A DNA stretch of 7,312 bases from Pseudomonadota bacterium (GCA_023444445.1 JAEXMK010000036.1:1-7312), one strand, 5' to 3'; counted from the stretch's first letter, positions 1 through 5,608 are shown. Notes: generated from the letters alone by a model not told the origin. Numbers and translations are program-made.

Positions 1-38
1 ATTTCCTTCCCCCCCCGCCCCGCACCCGGGCCCGGGCT

Positions 39-926
39 TCATCTTTTCTTCACATCCGGCAGTGCTGCGGCAAGCGCCCGCAGCGGTGCAGACATATGTT
101 TGTCGCGCCGCATTGCCAGCGCGATCCGGCGCTCGAGCGGCGGTTCAAGTGAGCGCCATTCAAGCCCTGACGCCGCGCTTTCCTGCTCCATGGCCATGCG
201 CGGCACGATGGCAAGGCCAAGGCCTGCGCCGGCGAGCTTCTTGATAGCCTCGACGCTGCCCAGTTCCATGGCGGGCTGCACGCTGCTGCCGCTCACTGAG
301 AACCACTGATCCACCAGCCGGCGCGTATTGCCGCCCTCGTAAAGCAGCAATGGCCGCATCGAAAGCGTTTCAGCGTTCAGTACCGTTGTGTCAGTGACGG
401 AGCCCTGCGGGAAAACCGCGACCATCTCGTCGAGATGGATTTCGCTGATTTCGAGGCTGCGGCCGGTGGCGGGCAGGGCCACCACCGCCGCGTCGATTGT
501 GTTGGCCTCCAGAAGCCGGAGGATATCGTGGGTATTACCGGTCTGCACGACGATATCGATGCCCGGCATCGCTTTTCGGATGCGGCCGAGCACCGGCGGC
601 AGCAGATAGGTACAGGCGGTGGCTCCCGTTCCGATGCGCAGGCTTCCGGTTGCCCCGCTGCGGTGCGGCGCGACCGTCTCGATCGCATGCGAGACCTCTT
701 CGCAGATGCGCCTTGCATGGATGAGAAAATCCCGCCCCGCCGCCGTTGGCTGCGCGCGCCTGCCGACCCGTTCGATCAGCCTTACACCCAGCTGCTTTTC
801 CAGAACCCTTATATGCAGGCTCACAGCCGGTTGCGTCAGCCCGGCTTTGTCGGCGGCTGCGGAAAAACTGCCGAGATCGGCCACATCCATGAAACTGCGC
901 ATCTGCCGCAGATCGAGGTCCATCAT
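39..926 (-). CDS. LysR-family transcriptional regulator
   Basis: This encodes a 295-aa LysR-type regulator, a normal length for the family. The N-terminal winged helix-turn-helix occupies about residues 5-65 and shows the usual pattern: LRQMRSFMDVADLGSFSAAA, then LTQPAVSLHIRVLEKQLGVR, then a PTAAG turn. A co-inducer-binding domain of the periplasmic-binding-protein fold follows from about residue 93 (GSLRIGTGA) to the end, including the late GAGLGLAIVPR segment typical of these proteins. I chose the ATG at 926 because AAGG lies 9 nt upstream (936-939 on the minus strand). The adjacent ATG at 923 is equally possible, and an ORF extension to 989 lacks a ribosome site and LysR-like residues. The gene is divergent from the acetyltransferase at 1023, the classic arrangement for a LysR regulator and its target. 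The inducer is unknown. The family call is firm; the target is inferred from position only. Confidence 0.93.
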   Translation of the reverse strand: MMDLDLRQMRSFMDVADLGSFSAAADKAGLTQPAVSLHIRVLEKQLGVRLIERVGRRAQPTAAGRDFLIHARRICEEVSHAIETVAPHRSGATGSLRIGTGATACTYLLPPVLGRIRKAMPGIDIVVQTGNTHDILRLLEANTIDAAVVALPATGRSLEISEIHLDEMVAVFPQGSVTDTTVLNAETLSMRPLLLYEGGNTRRLVDQWFSVSGSSVQPAMELGSVEAIKKLAGAGLGLAIVPRMAMEQESAASGLEWRSLEPPLERRIALAMRRDKHMSAPLRALAAALPDVKKR

Positions 927-936
927 CAAAGAAAAC

Positions 937-953
937 CTTATCGTTTGTATAAG
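937..953. promoter_or_regulatory. Candidate LysR-type operator (T-N11-A palindrome)
   Basis: CTTAT at 937-941 and ATAAG at 949-953 form a perfect inverted repeat around 7 nt. The third base of each arm gives the T-N11-A spacing typical of LysR-type recognition sites. It lies in the 96-bp spacer between the divergent regulator and acetyltransferase, overlapping the likely ribosome-binding region of the regulator. A weaker inverted repeat follows at about 949-968 (ATAAGA and TCTTTAT). Autoregulation plus control of the acetyltransferase is the natural reading, but it is inference. Confidence 0.45.
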
Positions 954-1022
954 ACAGATAATCTTTATTTTGGCTGCGCCGCAATGCACAATGACGGCGT
1001 GAATGATCCGCAGGACAAGAGA

Positions 1023-1565
1023 ATGACCCTTTCCACTATTTCCAGCCTTTTGATCCGCCCCTGCGAGGAGGCGGATATACCAGCCATTACCGAGATTTAC
1101 CGGGACGCCGTTTTACATGGCCGCGCCAGCTTTGAGATTGATCCGCCAACGGCGGAAACGATGGCCGAGCGCCGCCGTCTTCTGGTGGAGGGCAATTTCC
1201 CCTATCTCGTCGCTGAGCGTGACGGCAAGGTAGCCGGATATGCCTATGCCGGCGCTTATCGCGCCCGCCCGGCCTATGGCGCGACGGTTGAGGATTCCGT
1301 TTACATCGATCCTTCGATGAAAGGCATGGGTATTGGCCGCAAGCTGCTCGACGCGCTCATCAAGGAGGCAACCGCGCACGGCTTCCGGCAGATGATCGCC
1401 GTCATCGGCGACAGCGCCAATGCGGCTTCAGTCGGCGTGCATCGCGCCGCCGGTTTCGAACTGGTGGGCACCTTCAAATCCATCGGCTGGAAACACGGTC
1501 AATGGCTGGATACGGTGCTGATGCAGCGCGCGCTGGGCGAGGGCGACACCACGCCGCGTTTCTGA
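1023..1565 (+). CDS. pat: GNAT N-acetyltransferase, phosphinothricin/methionine sulfoximine type
   Basis: This encodes a 180-aa single-domain GNAT protein closely resembling the PAT/MddA subfamily, which N-acetylates phosphinothricin, methionine sulfoximine or similar amino acids with acetyl-CoA in the cytoplasm. Family landmarks run in order: IRPCEEADIPAITEIY (11-26), an acid-rich segment around 37-46, AGYAYAGAYRARPAY (71-85), VEDSVYIDP (89-97), the acetyl-CoA loop KGMGIG (100-105), IAVIGDSANAAS (125-136) and GFELVGTFKSIGWKHGQWLD (144-163). The CoA loop usually reads Q-G-R-G-I-G, so Q to K and R to M are slightly unusual. I chose the ATG at 1023 because AGGA at 1012-1015 sits 7 nt upstream. 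An in-frame ATG at 984 lacks a site. The true substrate may be another amino acid or a toxic analogue; the symbol reflects family, not proven activity. Confidence 0.88.
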   Translation: MTLSTISSLLIRPCEEADIPAITEIYRDAVLHGRASFEIDPPTAETMAERRRLLVEGNFPYLVAERDGKVAGYAYAGAYRARPAYGATVEDSVYIDPSMKGMGIGRKLLDALIKEATAHGFRQMIAVIGDSANAASVGVHRAAGFELVGTFKSIGWKHGQWLDTVLMQRALGEGDTTPRF

Positions 1566-1571
1566 CACGTC

Positions 1572-1608
1572 AGAGCGGGACGACGAAAAATGCGACGTGT
1601 CCCGCTCT
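1572..1608. terminator. Hairpin between convergent genes (possible terminator)
   Basis: AGAGCGGGAC at 1572-1581 pairs perfectly with GTCCCGCTCT at 1599-1608 across a 17-nt loop. An alternative pairing, ACACGTC (1565-1571) with GACGTGT (1594-1600), overlaps it. The hairpin lies just after the acetyltransferase stop and just before the stop of the minus-strand gene ending at 1619. A run of T is present only inside the loop when read on the minus strand, so classic intrinsic termination is plausible but not certain. Confidence 0.5.
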
Positions 1609-1618
1609 CCCTAGAAAA

Positions 1619-1963
1619 TCAGGGCTTGGTGGAGCCGGGGATTTCAACCTTCAGCGTATCTCCCGCGAGCTCGCTGCCCAGTTCCACGGCCTTGGTCTTC
1701 TTGTCGTAGACGCAGATATGGCTAACCGTCGCGTCCGCGCCCTTGGCCTTGCCCGTCAGAATGGCGAGACCGTAATTTTCGCTGCCGACAGGATCGACCA
1801 CCGCCTTGGCATCCTCGATCATATCTTTCGCTCCGGCAAGGCAGGCCGTCTGCACATCCGCCACGAATTCCTTCCAGGCATCGTCCGACGATGCGGCGGC
1901 CGGCAGGGCCATCAAGGAGAGAGCCGCGGTAAGGATAGAGGAACGGATCAGAGGGCGGGTCAT
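1619..1963 (-). CDS. Small secreted (periplasmic) protein of unknown function
   Basis: This encodes a 114-aa protein that I do not recognise as a named family. Residues 1-24 form a clear Sec signal peptide: a basic start (MTRPLIRSS), a hydrophobic core (ILTAALSLMAL) and an AAA cleavage site before SSDDAW. The mature protein has about 90 residues with exactly two cysteines (C41 and C84), placed as if to form one disulfide in the periplasm. The end reads TLKVEIPGSTKP. I chose the ATG at 1963 because a strong AGGAAGG lies at 1971-1977 on the minus strand and the signal peptide starts there; a longer frame to 2098 adds 45 residues with no such logic. It converges on the acetyltransferase and diverges from sodB. 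The divergence alone does not establish an oxidative-stress role. Confidence 0.8.
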   Translation of the reverse strand: MTRPLIRSSILTAALSLMALPAAASSDDAWKEFVADVQTACLAGAKDMIEDAKAVVDPVGSENYGLAILTGKAKGADATVSHICVYDKKTKAVELGSELAGDTLKVEIPGSTKP

Positions 1964-2101
1964 GGAATTTCCTTCCTGCAATATCATCGAAATCGAACCG
2001 ATAAGGTGGAAAACGGTACGCCAGGGTTGTGAAACAAATGTGGTGGCGACGGGCTCTAGACGAATTTTCTCTTTTGTCGGAACATTTTGATATTTCACAG
2101 G

Positions 2102-2130
2102 TTGCCCAAACAGAGCTTCGCTCCTATGGT
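2102..2130 (+). promoter_or_regulatory. Candidate sodB promoter
   Basis: TTGCCC at 2102-2107 and TATGGT at 2125-2130 are separated by 17 nt, an acceptable housekeeping-sigma arrangement. Transcription would start near 2137, giving a leader of about 46 nt before the sodB ATG. An inverted repeat, CGCTCCT (2119-2125) with AGGAGCG (2148-2154), brackets the -10 box and start point. A nested pair, CCGCTC (2131-2136) with GAGCGG (2150-2155), overlaps it. These could be a repressor site or leader hairpins. I saw no convincing RirA or Irr box. Confidence 0.35.
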
Positions 2131-2183
2131 CCGCTCACACGGTTTCGAGGAGCGGTAACCCGCTGCAAAAAGGAGTAAAAACC

Positions 2184-2786
2184 ATGGCCTTCGAACTTCC
2201 TGAACTCCCCTACGACTAAGACGCGCTTGCACCTTACATGTCGCGCGAGACGCTCGAGTTCCACCACGACAAGCACCACAAGGCTTACGTCGACAACGGC
2301 AACAAGCTGGCTGCCGAAGCCGGTCTTTCCGACCTGTCGCTCGAAGAAGTCGTGAAGAAGTCCTTTGGCACCAATGCCGGTCTCTTCAACAATGCTGCCC
2401 AGCACTACAACCACGTTCATTTCTGGAAGTGGCTGAAAAAGGACGGCGGCGGTAACAAGCTGCCCGGCAAGCTGGAACAGGCATTCGCTTCCGATCTCGG
2501 CGGTTACGACAAGTTCAAGGCTGATTTCATCGCTGCCGGCACCACGCAGTTCGGCTCCGGCTGGGCCTGGGTTTCCGTCAAGGACGGCAAGCTCGAAATC
2601 TCCAAGACCCCCAACGGTGAAAACCCGCTGGTTCACGGCGCAGAGCCGATCCTCGGCGTCGACGTGTGGGAGCATTCCTACTACATCGACTATCGCAATC
2701 TGCGTCCGAAGTACCTCGAGGCCTTCGTTGATAACCTCATCAACTGGGACTATGTCCTGGAGCGTTACGAAGCCGCTTCGAAGTAA
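2184..2786 (+). pseudogene. sodB: Superoxide dismutase [Fe] gene with in-frame stop at codon 12
   Basis: The enzyme converts superoxide to hydrogen peroxide and oxygen, usually in the cytoplasm. The reading begins at ATG 2184, 8 nt after AAGGAG (2170-2175), and gives the family N-terminus MAFELPELPYD. Codon 12 (2217-2219) is then TAA, and the frame continues with DALAPYMSRETLEFHHDKHH to a normal end at 2786. Apart from the stop, the gene is 200 codons, the usual length. Using full-length numbering, the four metal ligands are present: His27, His77 (YNHVHFW), Asp160 and His164 (DVWEHSYY). The Gln of AAQHYNH and the lack of Gln in KTPNGENP favour the Fe-type or cambialistic branch over a classic Mn enzyme. 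The longest uninterrupted frame starts at Met19 (2238, 182 aa) and has no Shine-Dalgarno; it would lack the N-terminal arm but keep all ligands. Codon use matches the neighbours and nothing else is damaged, so the change is recent, or a sequence error, or bypassed by re-initiation. Confidence 0.88.
2217..2219 (+). other. Premature TAA stop inside sodB
   Basis: The local bases are tac gac TAA gac gcg. Family members have a sense codon here, as I recall usually in a PYxYxAL-like stretch. Restoring TAC would make a tandem TACGAC TACGAC, so a single C-to-A transversion explains the stop without any frameshift. The reading frame is identical on both sides. Confidence 0.9.
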
Positions 2787-2806
2787 GGTTTAACAACGGA
2801 ATTCCT

Positions 2807-2841
2807 GAGCACCCGGCCATCGCGCCGGGTGTTCTGCTTTT
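2807..2841 (+). terminator. Intrinsic terminator of sodB
   Basis: CACCCGGC at 2810-2817 pairs with GCCGGGTG at 2824-2831 around a 6-nt loop. Three further base pairs, one of them G-T, extend the stem to 2807-2834. A T-rich tail (TGCTTTT) follows. It lies 20 nt after the sodB stop codon, so sodB appears to be transcribed alone. Confidence 0.8.
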
Positions 2842-2867
2842 CGATGGGCGTGCGCTGTCACAAGCCT

Positions 2868-2901
2868 GTCATCCGCCGGGTTTATCGCGGCGCATCATGA
2901 C
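2868..2901 (+). promoter_or_regulatory. Possible hairpin masking the phosphoesterase start codon
   Basis: GTCAT (2868-2872) can pair with ATGAC (2897-2901), which contains the ATG start. Inside that, CGCCG (2874-2878) pairs with CGGCG (2888-2892). The two 5-bp stems are separated by an asymmetric internal loop of 1 and 4 nt, and the apical loop has 9 nt. No clear Shine-Dalgarno is visible upstream of this start, so the structure could lower translation. Chance is possible at this GC content. Confidence 0.25.
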
Positions 2902-3742
2902 TGAAAAAACCACACCTCTCTTCTCCTTCGGCATCGTCGCCGATCCCCAGTATGCTGATGCCGATCCGCGTCCCGAGATGGGCCGTTATTATCGCGAGAG
3001 CCCGAAAAAGCTTGCGGACGCGATCGACGCCTTCAACCGCGAGGACTTGGCCTTCGTGGTGACGCTGGGCGATATCATCGACCGCGGCTTTGAAAATTTC
3101 GCTGCGATCCTCAGCGTCTACGATAAGCTTCGTCACCGCTCGATCTTGCTGCCGGGCAATCACGATTTCGCCGTGGCCGCCGAGCATCTTTCGACCATCC
3201 ACGCTCGCCTTGGCATGCAAGCTCCTTGGCATGATTTTGCCATCGGCGACGTTCGCTTCGTGGTTCTTGACGGCAACGAGGTCAGCCTCTTCGCCCCGCC
3301 GCCCGGCGATCCGCGCCGCGCGCTTGCGGCAGACCGTCTGCAGCGTCTTGCGGATGCCGACGCGCTCAATGCGCAGGACTGGAACGCCTCGCTCGGCGAC
3401 GGACAGTTCGCATGGCTTCAGTCCGTTCTGCAAAAGGCGGATGCGGCGGGCGAAAAAGTGATCGTGCTGTGCCACTATCCCGTCTATCCGGAAAACGCGC
3501 ATAACATGTGGGACGCGCTGCGCATCCTCGAATTGCTCGGCTCGCACCCCTCGGTCGTCGCCTGGTTCAGCGGCCACAATCATGAGGGGAATTATGGCGT
3601 GCGGGGCACCACCCACTTCGTCAATTTCAAGGGCATGGTCGATACGCCCGACCAGAACACCTTCGCCATATCAGATGTCTTCGCCGACCGGATCGTCATC
3701 CGCGGTTTTGGACGCGAGGAGGATCGCGTTTTAGCGCTCTAA
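2897..3742 (+). CDS. Metallophosphoesterase, ADPRibase-Mn-like (ADP-ribose/CDP-alcohol diphosphatase)
   Basis: This encodes a 281-aa calcineurin-like phosphoesterase without a signal peptide, so it is probably cytoplasmic. Metal-site motifs appear in order: ADPQYAD (15-21), GDIIDRG (58-64), GNHD (87-90), CHYPVYP (192-198) and GHNHEG (226-231). The first motif is D-x-Q rather than the common D-x-H. That feature, the opening FSFGIVADPQYAD, the RYYRES segment and the ending VNFKGMVDTPDQNTF with GFGREEDR match the pattern I recall for the Mn-dependent ADP-ribose/CDP-alcohol diphosphatase family, known from vertebrates, plants and bacteria. Such enzymes split ADP-ribose, CDP-choline or related nucleotides. 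Substrate is inferred from family. The ATG at 2897 gives the correct N-terminus although the Shine-Dalgarno is poor. The gene is transcribed separately from sodB, which has its own terminator. Confidence 0.85.
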   Translation: MTEKTTPLFSFGIVADPQYADADPRPEMGRYYRESPKKLADAIDAFNREDLAFVVTLGDIIDRGFENFAAILSVYDKLRHRSILLPGNHDFAVAAEHLSTIHARLGMQAPWHDFAIGDVRFVVLDGNEVSLFAPPPGDPRRALAADRLQRLADADALNAQDWNASLGDGQFAWLQSVLQKADAAGEKVIVLCHYPVYPENAHNMWDALRILELLGSHPSVVAWFSGHNHEGNYGVRGTTHFVNFKGMVDTPDQNTFAISDVFADRIVIRGFGREEDRVLAL

Positions 3743-3759
3743 TCGCTGCCTCGGCTTTT

Positions 3760-3780
3760 CCCGTCGCCAGCTGCGGCGGG
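3760..3780 (+). terminator. Hairpin after the phosphoesterase gene (weak terminator candidate)
   Basis: CCCGTCGC (3760-3767) pairs with GCGGCGGG (3773-3780), including one G-T pair, around a 5-nt loop. It begins 18 nt after the stop codon. No T-run follows on either strand, so termination, if any, would not be the classic intrinsic kind. Confidence 0.3.
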
Positions 3781-3882
3781 CTTGTCCGCTGCGCCGTTGG
3801 CGTTCAGCCGCATCTTGTCATTCAGCCTGCCGTCAGACGTGGACCATAAGGCCAAGGATGCCTTGCATCGTCATCATGCCTA

Positions 3883-3929
3883 GACTTCTGTTTTCGTGGT
3901 GAAATTCACCGCAATGTGACTTCTTTTCG
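3883..3929. promoter_or_regulatory. Palindrome flanked by direct repeats upstream of cytochrome c556
   Basis: GGTGAA (3898-3903) and TTCACC (3905-3910) form a perfect palindrome around one central A. It is flanked by two near-identical direct repeats, GACTTCTGTTTTCG (3883-3896) and GACTTCTTTTCG (3918-3929), which differ by a GT/T length change in the middle. The block lies 74-120 nt before the cytochrome start, a good place for an operator. I cannot match it to a named regulator. It is the only ordered structure I see in the 260-nt gap between 3743 and 4002. Confidence 0.35.
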
Positions 3930-4002
3930 CCATCTGGAAAGGGCATCCTCGCCCCGTTCCATCTAGCGCCCGGTGTTCCCGCCGGAATCAAGGAGAGTGT
4001 GC

Positions 4003-4437
4003 ATGAAACTCAGAACCATCACGGCGGCCATGCTGTTCGGCTGTCTTTGCGCCGGAGCAGTCTACGCTGCCGGCGAAGTCGAAAAACGCGAAGGCATGAT
4101 GAAGCAGATCGGCGGCTCCATGGGAGCGCTCGCCGCCATCTCCAAGGGCGAAAAACCCTTTGACGCTGCCGCCGTAAAGGCAGCCGTGACGACCATCAGC
4201 ACCAATGCCAAGGCTTTCCCGGACCAGTTCCCCGCCGGCTCGGAAACCGGTAGCGCCGCTGCGCCCGCGATCTGGGAAAACTTCGCGGACTTCAAGGCCA
4301 AGGCCGAGAAGCTCGGCGCGGATGCGGACACGGTTCTCGCCAATCTCCCCACCGATCAGGCTGGCGTTGCCACCGCCATGAAGACCCTCGGCGCCGATTG
4401 CGGCACGTGTCACCAGACCTATCGTCTGAAGAAATAA
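4003..4437 (+). CDS. Cytochrome c556 (class II c-type cytochrome)
   Basis: This encodes a 144-aa periplasmic electron carrier. Residues 1-22 are a Sec signal peptide ending AVYA before AGEVEKRE. The mature part is a predicted four-helix bundle of the cytochrome c'/c556 fold. The single heme-binding motif CGTCH lies close to the C-terminus (DCGTCHQTYRLKK), as is diagnostic of class II cytochromes. A Met in the first helix (KREGMMKQIGGSMGAL; by remembered alignment Met33) can serve as sixth ligand, which favours low-spin c556 over five-coordinate cytochrome c'. The stretch AISKGEKPFDAAAV is also c556-like. I chose the ATG at 4003 because AAGGAG (3990-3995) is 7 nt upstream and the signal peptide begins there. 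The gene is closed by its own terminator and followed by a diheme cytochrome c on the same strand, so the two may exchange electrons. Confidence 0.93.
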   Translation: MKLRTITAAMLFGCLCAGAVYAAGEVEKREGMMKQIGGSMGALAAISKGEKPFDAAAVKAAVTTISTNAKAFPDQFPAGSETGSAAAPAIWENFADFKAKAEKLGADADTVLANLPTDQAGVATAMKTLGADCGTCHQTYRLKK

Positions 4438-4451
4438 TCGAAGCACTTTGG

Positions 4452-4477
4452 AAACGCCGCTTCCCGGCGGCGTTTTT
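4452..4477 (+). terminator. Strong intrinsic terminator after cytochrome c556
   Basis: AAACGCCGC (4452-4460) pairs perfectly with GCGGCGTTT (4467-4475) around a 6-nt loop, and the T-run extends to 4477. It lies 14 nt after the stop codon. Some transcription may still reach the diheme cytochrome 48 nt further on, as I see no clear promoter in that gap. Confidence 0.88.
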
Positions 4478-4524
4478 CCGGCCGAAAGACATCTGACCGG
4501 GTCAGGTGAGAATGGGGAGAGGGC

Positions 4525-5445
4525 ATGTCCTCCATCTGGACGAAACTCGTGGGCGGGGCCGTTGTCGCGGCCATTGCGGGCTACGGCATATTCACCTGGG
4601 TCACCGCGCCTCAGCGGCAGGCGCCAAGCCATTGGGTAAGCCTCGGCGAACCGGATCTGGCCAATGGCGAAACGCTGTTCTGGGCGGGCGGCTGCGCAAG
4701 CTGCCATGCCGCACCCGATGCCAAGGGCGAGGGGATGCTGACGCTTTCCGGCGGACAGGCGCTGAAAAGCCCCTTCGGCACCTTTCATGTTCCCAATATT
4801 TCCTCCGATCCTCAGCATGGCATAGGCGGCTGGACACTGGCTGAATTCGGCGATGCGATGACGCGGGGTGTGGGCAAGAACGGCGAACATCTCTACCCGT
4901 CCTTTCCCTATGCCTCCTATGCGCGCATGACGCAGAAGGACATCAATGACCTATTCGGTTATCTGAAAACCCTGCCGGCCAGCCAGAACGACGCACCGGA
5001 CCATGATCTGCCGTTTCCCTTCAACCTGCGTATGGCGCTGGGCGGCTGGAAGTTCCTCTATTTCGATACGTCCGCACCGCCGCGCGTTGAACTCGCCAAC
5101 GCTAATGCTGAATTGCTGCGCGGCCAATATCTGGTGGAGGGGCCGGGCCATTGCGGCGAATGCCACACGCCGCGCGATGCGCTGGGCGGGTTCCTGGCTA
5201 GTCAGTGGCTGGCCGGCGGACCCAATCCCGAAGGCGAGGGCCGCATTCCTGACATCACCCCCGGCTCGCAAAGCATTGGAAGCTGGACGAAGGCCGATAT
5301 CGCCGGCTATCTCGAAACCGGCTTCACCCCTGACTTCGACAGCGTCGGCGGCTCCATGGTCAAGGTCCAGCAGAACATGGCGCATCTGACCGCCGAAGAC
5401 CGCGATGCGATTGCCGCCTATCTGAAGGCGATCCCGGCGCGGTAA
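4525..5445 (+). CDS. Membrane-anchored diheme cytochrome c
   Basis: This encodes a 306-aa protein with an N-terminal hydrophobic segment (about 8-26, VGGAVVAAIAGYGIFTWV) that looks like an uncleaved anchor. Two cytochrome c domains follow on the periplasmic side. Heme sites are C57-A-S-C60-H61 and C210-G-E-C213-H214. Probable axial methionines are Met135 (YASYARM) and Met278 (GGSMVKV). The NGEHLYPSFPYASY stretch and the spacing resemble the cytochrome c subunits of membrane-bound alcohol, aldehyde and sugar dehydrogenases, though those usually have three hemes and here there are two. The start at 4525 is supported by GGGGAGA at 4514-4520. No dehydrogenase catalytic subunit is in the window, so the electron donor is unknown; cytochrome c556 next door is a candidate partner. 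The family call is strong and the physiological role is open. Confidence 0.9.
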   Translation: MSSIWTKLVGGAVVAAIAGYGIFTWVTAPQRQAPSHWVSLGEPDLANGETLFWAGGCASCHAAPDAKGEGMLTLSGGQALKSPFGTFHVPNISSDPQHGIGGWTLAEFGDAMTRGVGKNGEHLYPSFPYASYARMTQKDINDLFGYLKTLPASQNDAPDHDLPFPFNLRMALGGWKFLYFDTSAPPRVELANANAELLRGQYLVEGPGHCGECHTPRDALGGFLASQWLAGGPNPEGEGRIPDITPGSQSIGSWTKADIAGYLETGFTPDFDSVGGSMVKVQQNMAHLTAEDRDAIAAYLKAIPAR

Positions 5446-5452
5446 TCCTCAG

Positions 5453-5567
5453 CCGTCATGCCGGACCAGAGCCGGCATCCAGCCACGGCGCGTCTGCGCC
5501 GTGAGAAGAGTCTCTTGCGAACAAGGACTTGATCGCGCTGGACCCCGGATCTAGTCCGGGGTGACGG
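5453..5567. repeat. Palindromic intergenic repeat element with three hairpins
   Basis: The ends are imperfect 31-nt inverted repeats (5453-5483 and 5537-5567), both carrying CCGTCA at the outer edge and CCAGC at the inner edge when read in the same sense. Three hairpins follow one another: ATGCCGG/CCGGCAT (5458-5464 with 5472-5478), CACGGCGC/GCGCCGTG (5484-5491 with 5496-5503) and ACCCCGGA/TCCGGGGT (5542-5549 with 5555-5562). It starts 7 nt after the diheme cytochrome stop and ends before the riboswitch promoter. It resembles rhizobial intergenic mosaic elements (RIME-like, about 100 bp with palindromes), and a half copy seems to lie at 7274-7312. It encodes nothing and may terminate or stabilise the upstream transcript. 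Confidence 0.75.
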
Positions 5568-5608
5568 AGGTGGAGGCGATGGCGTGCAGTTCGAAACCAG
5601 GTCCACCA

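Noticed and set aside
9..36. C8 tract and CCCGGGCCCGGG palindrome just beyond the LysR stop
   Set aside because: It could be a structure ending the LysR transcript, but the palindrome has no proper loop and no T-run follows. It is too weak to call a terminator.
435..1022. Long upstream extension of the acetyltransferase frame (376 aa in total)
   Set aside because: The extra residues are the antisense of the LysR gene and carry no family features. A good ribosome site exists at 1023.
1502..2032. 176-aa plus-strand frame across the hairpin and the small secreted gene
   Set aside because: It starts inside the acetyltransferase gene and runs through the hairpin. The opposite strand has a signal peptide and a strong ribosome site.
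2081..2100. Possible iron-responsive (IRO-like) box TGATATTTCA before sodB
   Set aside because: The spacing of TGA and TCA is too short for the RirA-type motif, and it does not fit Irr either.
2124..2675. 183-aa minus-strand frame opposite sodB
   Set aside because: It is a mirror of the well-conserved dismutase codons and does not resemble any protein.
3988..4890. 300-aa open frame on the minus strand opposite the two cytochrome genes
   Set aside because: It overlaps two firm heme-protein genes and their terminator, has a composition typical of GC-rich antisense frames, and shows no domain.
5506..5516. AAGAG-T-CTCTT mini-palindrome inside the repeat element
   Set aside because: A one-base loop cannot fold as a hairpin. 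It is taken as part of the repeat sequence.
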